Under the pieces are notes generated by a model. It saw only the letters and a program-made list of their open reading frames with translations. It ran no database searches and was not told where the DNA came from. DNA of 64,000 bases. It comes from Hybos culiciformis. Taxonomy: Eukaryota > Arthropoda > Insecta > Diptera > Hybotidae. The stretch lies in contig OZ023273.1 in NCBI GenBank assembly GCA_964007475.1, positions 69,751,430 to 69,815,429 on the forward strand, in the 5' to 3' direction. The position numbers were made by a program, and so were the translations under genes. Positions 38,301-53,500 of the stretch are shown one piece after another; the stretch's first letter is position 1; each line of letters opens with the position of its first letter.

Positions 38301-39765
38301 GGTTTACGATGAAATCAAATATTATATCGTCATAGCTTGAATCAAGGTTATTTCCTTCAATTATATATTTTATCTCCAAGAACTTGAATATTAAAAAAAA
38401 AAAAAAAAAAAGATTATAATATTTCACAAAAGCTTCATTAAACAACTTAATTTCACTTTTATTCGGGTTTTTATTTGAAATGATTAAGATATATTGATAA
38501 AATTTAAGTGTTCTCGAAAGATTAAAATTACATAATTAGAATTTAGATTTTACTATGCAAACCGAACTATAACTTTTTTGTTGGTAACTTGTTAAATTCG
38601 CTATGGCTTTTTGGGACATATGTCAGATGGTCAGTTGGTCAATTTGGCCTTGGCTTAATTTTTTTTTTTTTACAGAAAATTATGTTGCATACCAAATTGA
38701 AATGTTACTCTCTTAATAAATATTTTTCATTAAATTTCAATATTAAGCTTATACATATACTTAATATTGACAAAAGTTTTTCGTAAATTTTGAATTGACT
38801 AAGCAAAAATATTTAATTTGCAATTTTTGTAATTCAATTCTTAAACAAAAAAAAAAATTTTTGGATAGTAAGTACCTTATAAAAATAAAAAAATAAAAAT
38901 TCGAAATTATGAATAATAATATGCGTGAGTTTTATATAAAAATTTATTAATGAATTATAAATTAAACATCCTACATTTGTATTTGAATTTTTGCTCCTCA
39001 AATTTCATAATTTTTTTTTTTTTTAACTTCTATATTAATCTTATTTTATATCATAAGCCCCCATTACCATCTGATATATGAAGTCACACCTTGAAAAATA
39101 AATATTATGCATTTTGTTTTTTATATTCTAAATAAAAATCTCTTTTTTATGAAAATATTTACATGTTTTAAATAAAAAAAAAAAAAAAAACAAGAGAACC
39201 TACAGATTATGTTCGTCTTATACACTGAAAAAAAAAGTTATTAAATTTATATGTACCTACCTGTTAAATAATTTTTTTTATAATAAAATATAATGAGATT
39301 TCGTTAAAAAAATGGGCTCATTTCAAAGTTTGTATTATATATTATTATAAATTATAAGCATAATCACAAAGATAGAAATAAGATTGAATTTACTATTTAC
39401 TATTTAGACGTGAATTCATTTTACAAGGGTCGTGTAATCGTAAACAAAAAATGCAAATAAAATTAAAAATAATAATATTCAATATTTATACAATTAATTA
39501 TTTACAGTAATTTATATTAAATTTCTGAGTAACTACGGTTGTTTTTTTTTTTTAATAAAACAATATTAAATATTTTTTTTTCCTTTTCTTTGTATGAATT
39601 TAGTTTGTTGTAATTTAAATATGCAAATAAAATATATAATTTTTTCTTCTTAATTCAAATTATAATTTCTAATAAATGTCACCAAAAGGAAATTTTATTT
39701 ATGTGATCATTATACAAAGGAATGATAATATCGAATTGATGTGAAAAGGAGTATAGAATCCTACA

Positions 39766-39921
39766 GACTTTTAATCGGCCAACAAAGAAATGGGTTATTA
39801 AGTTACTTTAGAGTTACTTGAGTGCCTAGTGCAGTCATTCGAGCGTTTCTAATCGACCGAAGTTTTCATATGTTTATACTATATAATCAGCCGATTAAAC
39901 TGTCAGCCGATTAAACTGTCG
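39766..39921. repeat. Foldback-like repeat with 16-bp tandem duplication
   Basis: CAGCCGATTAAACTGT occurs twice in direct tandem (39888-39903 and 39904-39919). GACTTTTAATCGGC near 39766-39780 is close to its reverse complement, so the segment can fold back. It may be a decayed MITE; no target duplication is seen. Confidence 0.45.
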
Positions 39922-42900
39922 GATTTAGAGATTTTCGAAAGCTTTAACATCAACATCAAACATCTATCAATCAAACAATGGATTAATAAAGAAATTTTAT
40001 TTTCAACACTAGTCTAGTTTTTGAATTAAGATATTTATTTATCACTGCCATGTGTTAGATTTAAGCTCAGCACTATTTCTGTACCCGCACAGATCCAATG
40101 CACAGATTCAATAATCTAATGTTTTTTAATAATATCTGCCAATCTTACTTATCTACATAACATACTATATTACATAATAATAATATTAATAACATTAAAA
40201 TTCAAAAATCTTTTTATAATTTTTTTTTTAGAAACTTTATAATAATCTTACAAAAATATAAAATTCATATTACTGTATCTATGACGTGATAGAACAAAAA
40301 AATAATATTTATAATGTACTGTAGCCAGAAAATTTTGCAAAAAAAAAAAAAATATATTATACAATATTTACAGCAAATGATTATCTATCTTCAAAGAAAA
40401 GTCTCATCATTATTAATTTATTTTACCGCACTTAAAAAATCACCAGATTCCCGAAAAACAATTTCATAAATTGCAATATTATGTTGTAGATATTGTAGAT
40501 TTCTTTTTAATTTTCAAAATGTTTATCATAATTGTATAAAATTAGGCAAAATAATAGATACATTTTGGAATTTAATTCAAATATTTATTTCAGTCAAATT
40601 TAAAGATGTAGATATTATGTCTACTTGTATAACATATTCAATCATCTATCATAATTACAAAGTAAATAGTATTTGATGAAGTGATGTTTACAAAGGATTT
40701 TTCATAAACTTATTGTATAGTAATTATATGATATGCATTGTATATGCTTGAAAATTTTTTTTCTAATATTTTTATAATTTTAATAAAACATTTATTTCTA
40801 TTTTGTTATAAAAAGCATTCTTTTTGTAATTCTTATAGATTTATTTTTTTCATGAAAATCCTAGTCTTATATATTATACACTATTCACTATACATATAAA
40901 AAAATAATCAACTGACGACTTGTACACTGATGTTATCTTATCTGTGGAAACAACATAAAATTTTACTACAGAAGTATAAAAGATTATTGACAGAGATAAT
41001 AAATTTACAATACACATTTGGTGAAAATAAATGTGAACAACATATTACATATATATACATATATACCATATACGTGTAGTGTAAAAAGTGTTTCAAGTTT
41101 ATCTGATAATTATTCCATAATTATTGCGTATAGTATGATTTGAATGCAAAATTCGCATTTTATAAATAAAAAAAATAAAAAATTATAAAACAAAACACAT
41201 TATGTATATTACGTATACATAAAACATAATATCATCAATTGACTTGTTTTAGATTTTATGATCGATAAGTGCTTTAAAAAGTTTATTGGTTGAATGATTG
41301 AATTCATTATATTTTATTAGAATTATTATTTTTCTTTAGTTTTTTTCTTTTTGTTCTTTTTTGTTGATTGAGATTTTTCTTAAGTGATTTGATTTCGTAA
41401 ATAAATTGATAAATTAGATTGCTTTTAAAAATGCGATCACGCAATTGTTTCTGTTTAGTATTATTTAAAATAAAAGCTTATTATATACTTATTATAAATT
41501 CATTGTCAGGTTAAGATTTTTATAATTTTCTTTTTTTTTTTTGTTTTAACTAATTGATAACAAATAATATGTCTGATTTTTAGATTTGAAATTATGTACG
41601 AAATATTTGAAAATAAGTATTTTAAGCATTTAAGTTCAATGAAAATCACGGCAAAATATCGAACAAAGATCCGAACAAATTATGGTTATACAACAACAAA
41701 GCAATTTTAGAATTAGTTTCCCTCATATATCACCTCTCGTCAGACTTTGGACATTTTTCTAATAATGTATAATGTATATCGATTATGAATTAAAATTCAA
41801 AAGTCAACTGCACTACAATATTATTTAAATGTTTCTCTTAAATAACAGATTTTTAAATATACAAATACAACAAAAAAAAAAAATTAATTATTAAAAAAAA
41901 ATTTTATATGTTAACTGGTTTTTCTCGAAGCGCTACTCTAGACATACGTCTTTATTTAAAATTATAACTATCGGGAAAATATCAATTCAAAATTCAAATC
42001 ACAAAATTATTTTTATAATTATTATAAATATTATATATTTTATAATAAGGCGGGAAATTTTTTTCTCTTAAAATACAAAATGAATTATTAAAAACATGTG
42101 CTAAATATGCAAATATTAATATGACTTAATTTAAGATATGTATTTAATACACATTTATATATTTCTATATATAACATAAATAAAAGTTATATTTAAGTCT
42201 AGCTTAAATTAGTACAACAAAACGAAAGTTAGCCAGTTTTTTTATATAGTAAATACAAACAATGTTATCAAAATTGTTTACATGTTAAATATTAAATATA
42301 TATAAGGTATAATAAAAATATAATGACTTAATTTGCTATAAGAAATAATTTTGTTAAGAATATACAATATTCATTGCATATGTGTATATGGGAAATTTAA
42401 CCCGAAACTAGTAATTTTTTAATTACAACTATTTATTTTTATTTTTTTTTTCATCTTCTCTGTAACAAGTATATACTCTTGATGAAAATCAAGAGTTAAA
42501 TATCTTGTAATAAAATTTTTTTATTATTATTTTTAATTGAGTACTGGTGTATATTAAACTTTTGGTATTAAAATTGATGTGCCTATATTAAGGTGCCGAA
42601 ACTAATTAATAACATAATACGATAATAGTACAAATTAGAAAAATATATCATAATATTAATATTATAACAACTATAAATAAGTATTTATATATATACTAAT
42701 TATTTTAAATTTTTATCATTTTATTTTGTCAACGAAAATTTATATTTGTTTAGTCTAAAATAATCTTCTTTATTTCGGAAAAGAGAACTTAGACATTAAT
42801 TTTTTTTTCGCATAACATTAAGATAAAAATTCATATAACAAAATGTTCCACATAATAATTTATATAAACAAATATTAAGTTTTTTTTTTTGCTTAGAAAT

Positions 42901-45529
42901 TGAAAGTGTTATGTATAAAGTATAATATCCAATATATATATATATATAAATATATACATGCAGATACACATGTAGTTCGTATAATTAAAGTATATTATAT
43001 ATGTACATAAGTTGTTTATATAAAATATATATTATAACATAATTTATTTATATATGTTTGTTTTAGAATGTCTATAATTTTTTGGTTTAAATTTATGTTA
43101 GTTTAATATTATGTTAAACAAATAAAAAAGAGATATTAAACAGAAGGTCATACAATTGTGCCAAAAATTTTATTCAATAAAAAAAAACTAAATTATTAAT
43201 TTTCTAATTTTTTTTTCTTTTTCTATTTTCTGAATATGATTTTTTTTAATTCTACGCAGAAAATTATTTTCAAGAGCTAGCTATATATAATTTGTGGTTC
43301 TATGTAAATGTAATACAATGTATATTTTTAAGTATTTTTTAAATAAATAATATTATATTCTGAAGTTGCATTATGCCAAAAAAAAAAAAAAATTGTGGAA
43401 ATTATAAGTGGAAAATTTTTTTCCTATTCTAATTTTATATTATATTTAATGTTGGATTATTTTAAAAATATAACATTTTTATCAGATAAATCTAAATTAA
43501 AATATTAGATTATAATGTGTTTTAATTGAGCTTGTGCAGGCTTGAAGCTTTACTTCTTAGTTAAAATATGGTGCAAATTATGTTTAAAACCTTTTTTTTT
43601 TATGCATATGAGACTGTAGCTATAGAAATCACGAAGAACAAACAAAATAATCCTTAAATATAGTTTTGGGATCTTTTTTTTTACGAAAATCTTTAACATA
43701 TTTTGTGAATTTAGCATATTTTTCTTAATTGCGGTATCCCCGCATATGAATTGATTTTACAAATTGGTTCATTCAACTTAATTTTATCTTCCTGTTTGTT
43801 AAGCGACAATAATAACAATTATAAACTCTCACTCAAATTCGTTTTTTGTACATATATAAATATATAATATATTTTTTGTCTTAATGTTATTTTTAAGCTT
43901 TTTTTTTTTTTTGTTTAAATGTTAATGACTTTAAATTTCTTCTAATACAGAATTTATATATAAATTTTAATCCAAAAAACATATTTATCAATATCATATA
44001 AAAAAAAAAAAACTGAAAATAAACAAAAATGATTCTATACATTAAAAATAACAATTACTTTTTTATTGTGTTTTTCTTTTTCTATGTGAGTTTTAAGTTT
44101 TTATGTCTCCCATATAATCCGCATGTTAAATCAATTAACCAGTAGTCAGTCAGTCCACCAAAAAATTAAATTTTATTTGATTCATTCGATTCATTTAATT
44201 AAATTTATGATATAATTTTTTTTTTAAATAAATTTTATGTAATAAAATTTTATTTATTTTTTTTATGTTCTCGAGTTTTAGTACATCAAACATTTTGTAT
44301 AATATGATTAATATAATATATATACAAGTTGATTTTAAGTTAATGGCCAAATCTACTGTCGTCGTTGGAACATTAAGAATTTTATCAAATAGTATTAACT
44401 TATTTTTTACATCAAATGTGTGTTGTATTGTGAATATTATAAAAATGAGAATTTTTTGAGTTTCTGCTGACCTTAAACTTAAACCCACATATCCTTTTCT
44501 GGTTCTGGTATTTAATTATTCTACTTTTAGTGTACTATTTACCTATTCACATAATTTAAAGAATTAAGGTACACAAATATAAAAACATTATTATGTATAA
44601 TAAGACTTAATACGAATAAGTCTGATTAACTACAATATATGTGGAACAACAAACGATATAAGTAAAATTTATTATGCTATACAACTGTGATCAATGTTGT
44701 TAATATACTTTATCAAATGTTTAGGAAAATATATGTTTACAATATTAGTTAAATCTCAATTTTCGAGAAATACATAAATGCGTTTTCATAAAGGTTTTTT
44801 TATGTATATTTCTCCGAAATTATTTTCTTGAACATTACAGAATAATGTATATCAGCTTAACATTAATTGTTATATTTTTTTAACATTTTTATGCACATAT
44901 ATTTATTATGTAGTTTAATATGAAAAAATGTATATAAATAATGATATAATATACCTACATTTATACGCTGCATTTAAATTATTTTAAAATATAGAAACAC
45001 AATTTAATACATAACAATTTTTTGTCGACCCCATATATTCAAAATCTTGTTGTATATCCCAGAAAAATGTCATAAAACAAATTCGAAATTCGTTACAGAT
45101 AATTATTAGAATTGATTAAGACCACAAATAATTTTATGACTAATAAAAATGAAAAAAAAAAAATAACATTAGAAAAATTTTATATATTTCCAGTTTCACA
45201 TTAAAGTAGATTTATTTCAATTAAATTAAATTTTATAAAATGAAAAAAAAAAAAAATTAATACTTCAATGAATATTGTCAAATTCATTTTAATTTATTAT
45301 TATTGTATAAAATTTTTTCTTATATTACTTAAATATAATATACATAATATCAATTTATTTGGTTTATTTTTTAAACTCGTCTTAACATAAATTCGAAAAT
45401 TCCAAATAGTTTTCGTAATCCTAGAAAATATAGTAAACTTATTTAAAATAAAATTAATATGGAATATTATAAAATAAATGTCATAAATAAAATTTAAATT
45501 AAGATCATATTAAGATATCACATATCTTG

Positions 45530-45545
45530 TCATCATCATCATCAT
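45530..45545. repeat. TCA microsatellite
   Basis: Five TCA units in a row in intron 1. Confidence 0.9.
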
Positions 45546-46605
45546 AATTCATTATTTATTCATCACCTCATAAATTATTAGAATATTTAAAGTAGTTGAA
45601 ATTTTTATTTTTTTTTTTGTTAAGCATAAATTAGGTTAGTTGATATTTTAATTTTGAATCCATTAAGGAAGCTGTTATTATAATAACTTAAGAAAAATGT
45701 TTAAATAAATATTGGAATTTTGCGGTGTTTTTAAGTGCGCTTGCCTAGTGAATAAATTAATTCAGGATTCATTTTCAAGAGTTATTTTAATGAACCATTT
45801 AAACCATTTGAAAGAAAGTATACTTATGTTTAATATGATTATAATTATGCTTAATACTGAAAAATAAATATAATAAATGTATATTATATTTATTAAAAAA
45901 ATTTTTTTAAGACACCAGAGTTTAAATAGAAATAAATTGTTTATTTATTATATTTATTGGATATATTGTTATAAGTATAACGTAACAGAAATAAAGATAA
46001 TTACTATTTATTCAAATTAATTAATTCTAATCAATTCTGAGACTATATATGCATGTACTTTGAATTGAGCAAATGTAGTAGCATTTTATTATTTATTTTT
46101 ATTTACATATATTAATATGTTTCCTTTTAATTTTTTATTTTAACTAAGTATAATCTATCATCTACTCAATTTAAAAGAATAAAGCCTATCAAATTTATTT
46201 ATATATAATATACAGAATTATAATAAGGCGGGCGTCAAAATCTTATACTACATAATAACACTTTTTTACATAAAATTTATTATGTGGACCGTGAACTTTA
46301 TGCTTTTGAATTATATAATAAAAAAAAAAATTGCATAACAAAAATAAATATTTAGACATAGAATAATGACATAATTAAGACGTTTAAAAGAATTTTTTTT
46401 TTTTTTGTTTTCAAATAACAAAAAAAAATTAATATTCATATTCGCATCCTCAATTAAGAATAACCAATCCTAAAAAAATCATCAATCACTGTTATTATAG
46501 TTTTTATGCTTATGAATGAATATGTGATTCTTTTAATATAAAAATTGATTAATATGTATCTACTATATATCTATAATATGAACAAAAAAAAATTAGTAAT
46601 TAATA

Positions 46606-47021
46606 CAGTAGTGGCCGAAATTTAATCAGCACACTATGAATTTTATTTTTATTGTTATTTCTTGTTATTTCCTATAGAATTGCAAGGAGCCTTCAATATT
46701 AAATTTAGATTAAGTTAAATTTTAAAACAAAATTATTTTATTCATTTAAAAACAAAATATTAACTTTAATAAATTTTTCAAATTCAATGGATAATTTTCA
46801 CTTTTAAGTAATGAAAATTTATTTTATATTGCCATTCTCGACTACTGTAGTAGTGACAACAAATTGTGTAAAACATGACATTTAGAAAATTTAATTTTTT
46901 TTGCAATAAACATTTTTTTTAAACATAAGAAATAATAAAAAAAAATTTAACATATTAATTTTAAGCAAAAAAAAAAATTAAAAATGAAAATATGCGTGTG
47001 CTAATTGTATTTCAGTCATTG
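46606..47021. mobile_element. mariner/Tc1-like MITE, 416 bp
   Basis: The ends are imperfect inverted repeats of about 28 bp, beginning CAGTAGTGGCCGAAATTTAA at the left and CAATGACTGAAATACAATTA (read inward) at the right, both running into AGCACAC. TA dinucleotides flank both ends (46604-46605 and 47022-47023), consistent with Tc1/mariner insertion. The interior is A/T-rich with no coding capacity. Confidence 0.6.
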
Positions 47022-47470
47022 TATAATTATATTTAAAAATAATAATAAAAAAAAATATGTAAATTTTTATAATAACTGATATAGACATCTCAATAACCTT
47101 ATTTATGCTCCTTTTAAAAATTTATAATTTTTTTTTGGCTTTATGATTCAGTACCAGGGAATACGCGAAACCCATGAATATTCTTCTAAAAAAAATTAGA
47201 ATATCTAGCAATTATGAAATTTTGGCAAATTATGAATAAAAGTATATTTAGACTTTTTCGGTGACCAAGGAAGCATAAACATATTCACTTGCCACAATAT
47301 GCGTTATTATATTATATTGATTACAGTCATTCTGATCACGAATTTTACATAAATTAAAGACAAACAATTGAAAATAAATTACAAAAGTAAAAAAAAATAT
47401 TTTACTGCTGTTTTTAAGTGTTAATGTATAAAATGTACATATAAATGTATGTGATAAAGCGTCTATGTTT

Positions 47471-47554
47471 TATAAAAAAAATAACACTATCTTAAAGCAG
47501 AATTATTTTTTGTATAAAAAAAAATTACACTATCTTAAAGCAGAATTATTTTTG
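47471..47554. repeat. 42-bp tandem duplication
   Basis: A unit containing CACTATCTTAAAGCAGAATT is present at 47471-47512 and 47513-47554 with one or two differences. It is a simple head-to-tail duplication in intron 1 with no coding meaning. Confidence 0.9.
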
Positions 47555-50500
47555 TTATGAGACTGAACTTTAATTCTAACTGACCTTAAAACTATATAAT
47601 AATATAAATTTAGTTTGGCAATCTTACGCCTGATAATTTATACTTTCGAAGAATAAATTTCATAAAACAGTTTTATTGTTAACAATTTATTAATTATGTT
47701 ATCTTATAATAGTCGTAATAAATTATGTTATTTAAAGTAGAAATAAAATTTTTGTAATTATGTGTTTAGTGTTTACCCAAAAAAAATCAAAACATTAAAT
47801 TTTTTTTACAAAATAATTGCCAATACATATACTATATTGGGAAAAGAAATTTTTTTTTCTTGGTACCATCCAAAAATTTTTTTAATATGCACAAAAGATC
47901 CCAATCAATTTTAAATACACTTGTTTTAGATTTGATACTGCGAAAGTCAATTAAATTACTAACTTATTGAACCCACAATTTTTTGCAATTGTCTGCGTTT
48001 ACAAACATATAATACCTACATAATTTTTTTTTGTCGATAAAAATCACAAAAAAAAAAACGCGACATTTTTAATTTTCAATAAAAATCATATACGAAAAAA
48101 AATTGGCATACCATCAAAATTATGTCTCGCTTATAAAAATCTCTTCTACAAAAAAATACAAAAAAAAAAAATTATTTCTTAAAGAGTTGAAAGCAAATAA
48201 AAAAAAAAGAATAAATTGGCCGCCAGATGTGGTAATTCATCTTCATTGAACTCTTTTCTATACATAAAAGTTGACAATTAAAGCTTATTGAATTTCATAA
48301 GTAATATTTTTCAAAAAAAAAAAACTACTTTAAAATAGATTTTAATAATTTTCTAACGTTATGTTAATTTTTTCTAAATAATATACATATTATTGGAAAA
48401 CATTAAATGATTTTCTTAAATATTTATATAATTTATGTTTATCGAACGAAATTTATTATATTTTTATTTCAATTTTCTAAGAATTAAAAATTTCTAATAA
48501 TTATTGCTATTTTGTTTTTCTTTATATATTTTCTTCTTTAATTAAGCTTTCACATACATGTACGCAACATTGCACATTTCAAATTTTTTATTTTCAAATT
48601 CAGTGACTGTATAGGATTTTGCGATTTTGCGAAGAAGTTAAAAATGTCAGGCATAATTCAAAATAAATTTTCTTATTTATTTTCTCAAAAAAAAAAAAAA
48701 AGTTTTTTATTTCTTTTCAAATCTATTGGCAATAATCCAAATAATGTACTTTTTTGTCTATCTATACATAAATAACGTACATACATACTATTTATATGCA
48801 CATATATAAAAATTTACATATGAGTATAGAAACATAGACGCTTTTTTTTTTTTGCAAATATATCTATTTACATTTTTCACAACCCGTTGGTAATAACATG
48901 AAAACTTTTCAAAAAATTAAACTAATAAAATTAAATATTATTTCTATACCTATAGTTTTCATTATAATGTATTAAGTATAATACGAGTATATTAAGAAAA
49001 TGTTTATAAAGTTCGCACATTAGTACATATAGTGATTCCGAGCTGCGGCTCCACTTAACGAAAATAAAATAATAATTAAGAATTAAATTCATCAAATTTT
49101 AGTTAGATCAGATTCTCAATGGAAATGAAGTTCTAGTTTCACTAGAACGGATAGAAGAATAAGATCTTTATACTGTTGATCGTCATTCGAAATAATTCTG
49201 AAGACGTTTTTATTAAGTTGAAATAATATTTCTAAATATATTTTTCATTTATTTTCCTTCTTTTTAAAAGCTTTTTGAAGTTTGAAGCTTATAAATATTA
49301 ATTTAATTTCAATTGATCGGTTTATATTAGTTTTCAGTTTGTACAATTTGTCTGTTTACGAAATGGTAATATTAATAACGAAATGGTAATATTAGAACTA
49401 ATACTGAATGACTACTTTCATATAAACAGAACTATTTAGCGAATTTGTCAAATACATATATAGTGACATCTAGGGAAGTATATGAAAAGAATTTTTATCT
49501 CTTGGTTATCTGTTTAACAGCCAGTTGGTTCTCCTTTTTTCTTCAAATGAACAGGAAAGTTTAATAATCGATCACTATACAAAACTGAACTTGATTCTAT
49601 TTTAATATCTAATATAATATTAAATAATTCAAATTAACCGCAAAATATCTAAAATAAAAGTTCTAATTATGAGATGACAAAACGCCTACAAAAAAAAAAT
49701 TTAAAAAACTTCAATCAATGTCCTAACAAAAATTAAAATTATAAAATTATATGTATGTAATTTACTTCAAATTTCCGGCCAATCACTTATTTTGAGATAT
49801 TTACAAATTTTATTTTTAAATTTTAAATTTTTTTCGTGCGATTTAAAATAGCCAAGCAGATATAATTTTTTTTTTACTATAAAATTTTTAAATATTAACA
49901 AAAAAAAATTAAAACTAAGTTATTAAAAATTCTATAGTAAGTAAGTAAAAAAAACGTTAAAACTAATTTCTCTAAAAAGCATAAATTGAAAATTTTATTA
50001 TCTCTTCTGTATCTTGTGTACGAATTTTTTTTGTTTAATAACTTTCTAAACATTTAAAATCTTAAAAACATAATTCAAGTACAAAATCAAAGATTTTTTT
50101 TATGTTTGTTATTAAGAAAATTTATTGATTTTCAAATTAAAAGAAACTTGATGAAATTCTTAATATGTTTGAAAAAAAAAATAAAACTAATAAAGGCACG
50201 TGTCTAATTTTATTTGATTTTACGTAGTTTTTGAGTTAATAGTTTAATACATACACATAGAGGTATGAATTTATGCAACATTATTACTTTTCTAAAAATA
50301 ATACATAAGTATAAGTGAAACTCATAAAAGAAAGCACTTCAACGTTCTATAGGAAGTATAAATGAAGTTCTTAATATAAAAATTCATATAAATAAACCAT
50401 CGTTGAAATTTTCATCCTGGAAAATTTTGCAAATCAATTTTTATAATTTTGGCATGTGTACATAATACATTTAAATAATGTATTTATTATAAATAGAATA

Positions 50501-53500
50501 GGTATATGCTTTTAATAAATTTTAGGATTAAAAATAAACACAAAAAATTAGGTTAGGCAAATATATATATAAAGTAGTTTTTTGAACTTCAAAAAAGGTG
50601 AGTATACTTAATAATACGCTCACGCTTCAAAATTCGAAAAAATTAAATAGAAATTCTAATATTCATAACTACAAAAAAAAAAATAAGACAAATTTAAATA
50701 TTAAAAATCATTGACTGAAAATTATTATAATTCTATTTTAAAAATTTTCACCACAATTTTTATTTTTCTTTATTTCATCTCAAAATATTGATCATTTTAT
50801 CATTAGTTGGCGCTCGAGTTATTTCCTATTACTTATATAGAAAAAGCTTTATGAAATTTAATTAAATTATACGTCAAACAAAAATAATAATAATAATAAA
50901 AATTTATGACAAATTAAAACTGAGCGCCTCGAAGAAAAATTATAAATTTTATTTTTTTTATATAATTATTATATGTTTAATATTTATATATGAATATATA
51001 TACAGATCAAGAATAATTTTAGATTTTAATATTATTCAATATTATGAGTAAGTTTAATTTTCTATGGGAAATTTTTTGAAAAATCAGTGATATTTTATAT
51101 GTACGTAAAATATTAAAAAAAAAAGAAGTGTTTGTGTATATAGGAAATATTTCTATTTGAATTATTAATTACTTTAAACTTTATATAATGTCCTTGAATT
51201 TGATTTTTGATTTCTGGTGAGGCTAGCGACAATTTAATTGTGGAAATATAAGTCGTTGTTAAAGTTATTTTAGCCAATAGTTGCTAAAAATTCAAAAATA
51301 CATTGATTTTTATTCTCAACCTCACTATTACATTAAAAAACAAAACTGAATAATTATTTAATTGAATTGGTGTAATTTTAAAATAATTTCTGTAGTACAA
51401 AATAATATTATAATTCAAAATGTTTATTTAAATTATGTGTTAATATATACTATCTATATAATGAAATTGTGTACATGTACGGTAATTTTATAAAATACAT
51501 GTACATTAAACTTAACATTCTAATTTTTTTAGATTCCTACTCCGATAGAACCTATACCAATTTTCATTGAAATTCATTTTCGCAGTTCCCGGGTCTGATT
51601 ACTTAGGGTAGATACAATACAATTGTGGCTAAAAATTTGTTTAGGCTTTTGAATCGCTACTATTCACATAAACAAGTTAAATGGGCTCTGTTAATACAAC
51701 TCCATCCTTTTATTTTCCCTATAAGAAATTTTTTAATCACTATATGAGCGTAATACATTTATTTTATGAAAAATTTTGTAATTTTGAATATTTTTATAAT
51801 TTTTCTGATTCCGATTATTCATAAAAAAAGACAAATAAGAACTTTTGGGAAATTTTTTTAATATTATAAAAAACAATCTTCTTTTTTTCATTAATTTTAA
51901 ATAATTTTTGAATACATTTGCATACGGATACAAATAAATATATATGCATAAATAAAGTATATGCATAAATAAGTACTCTATAAGTATATATAGTGTTATG
52001 TTTATGGTATATAGTATGTCTAATGAAATTGGCATTAAATTCACAATTCTAATTTTTCAAAAATTTGATTTATTTTTGGCAATAATAAAACAATCAAGAA
52101 CCCCTCTATTAATCGAAAGGCGCTTGAATATTTATTACCACCGCCTAATGATTTAAAATTTTCTTTTCATTTGCATATATTTTATAAGATAAATAAATTT
52201 TATATAAAACTTTAATATAAAATAGAAATAGTATTCTTTTAAGATATAAAAAATTATTTAGATTAATGTGAAAAGTTTATTGCACATGTGAACTTATTTA
52301 ATAGGCGACATATTATATTATTAGAATACAGCTTCCGTCGTTATAGCTGCTTAGCTATTATCATTTTGTTGTGGCAAAATAAATTTTGTGCTATTGAATC
52401 TAAAATATTTTGATTTTAAAAGTTACATTCGTAAGTCAGTAGAAAATGGAAATAAAAACCAAATAAAAGATTTTAACATTAAAACAGATCAGATAAAAAT
52501 GTAATTGCTTGTTTGTAGATCCTTATATTACTTCAATTATTAAATCATAGTGTTTATTGAACAAAATTGCTACTTATATTATTTTTTTTTAAATTTTCTA
52601 TTAATTTTTGTAACAAGATTTAGTATGTTCTTAAATCATTCATATAATTTTATTTACATATAATGAGTATATTTCTTTATTTTATAATTTGACATTTGCT
52701 CTATATTTCCGCATTTATTTAGTTGAATATGTTTACAGAAGAATAAAAAACAAACAAAAAAAAACAACAGGAGGACAAAACTATATAACAAACATTGACT
52801 TTAAATTTAAACGCACCATAACATTAAATATTATGATTTCTGTTCTTCTAGACGCAATAAAATTCAATCTATGTAAACTTGAAAAATTAACTAAAGGGAA
52901 CTTAAAAATAAAAATGATTAAGAAAATAAAAAAAAAGAAAAGATTTTTAGACGAATAAAAAAAACAAATTATTGAGGGTGTTCATCGTAATAAATTATTA
53001 AAATTATAAATATTGTAATTTTTGATACTAAAAGAAAATCCCGGAGGAGTTGAATAATTTTCAACAGTTGCTTTTCAATAAAAATTCGCGAGTATCTTTT
53101 GGCAAAGATTGAAATAAGGGTCATTAGAATATTATGATTTACACTTTTTTTTTTTTTGATTACATAGTTTTTCATAATTTACCTGGGTATAATTTTAAAA
53201 ATTATAAAAGAATGTAGGCGAATAAATAATCATACGAATGATAAGTGTTATTATTCTACAAAAAAAAAATCAATGAACTTTCGCTACATAGTTTTAATTA
53301 ATTAAATATTTAAGCTATACTCTTCAGCTCAAAAACATTAAAATATCATCCACTTAAAGGTTTATTATAAAGAATAACAATTAAACTCAAAGATATGTCA
53401 AATATCAATAATACTCATTTGACATGACTAATTGAATATTTTTTTTTACTATATCATACTTGAGACTGTAAGTTACCATAGTAATTACATTTTTATAAAT

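Larger units (their letters stand above)
35385..46605. other. Intronic A/T-rich sequence, 11 kb
   Basis: Nothing here is supported as a gene. Visible structure is limited to a possible foldback at 39766-39921, a TA/ATAT run at 42931-42957, a TCA microsatellite at 45530-45545, and imperfect inverted GGTTAAC-containing repeats at 35586-35690. A short G+C-richer patch at 36595-36665 is open on the minus strand but lacks a donor site. Confidence 0.5.

Noticed and set aside
44195..44488. 97-codon minus-strand open frame overlapping one on the + strand
   Set aside because: Both strands are open over the same A/T-rich stretch and neither shows a motif or splice context.
52689..52958. 89-codon + strand open frame
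   Set aside because: Lys/Ile/Asn-rich, as expected by chance in this base composition, with no supporting signal.
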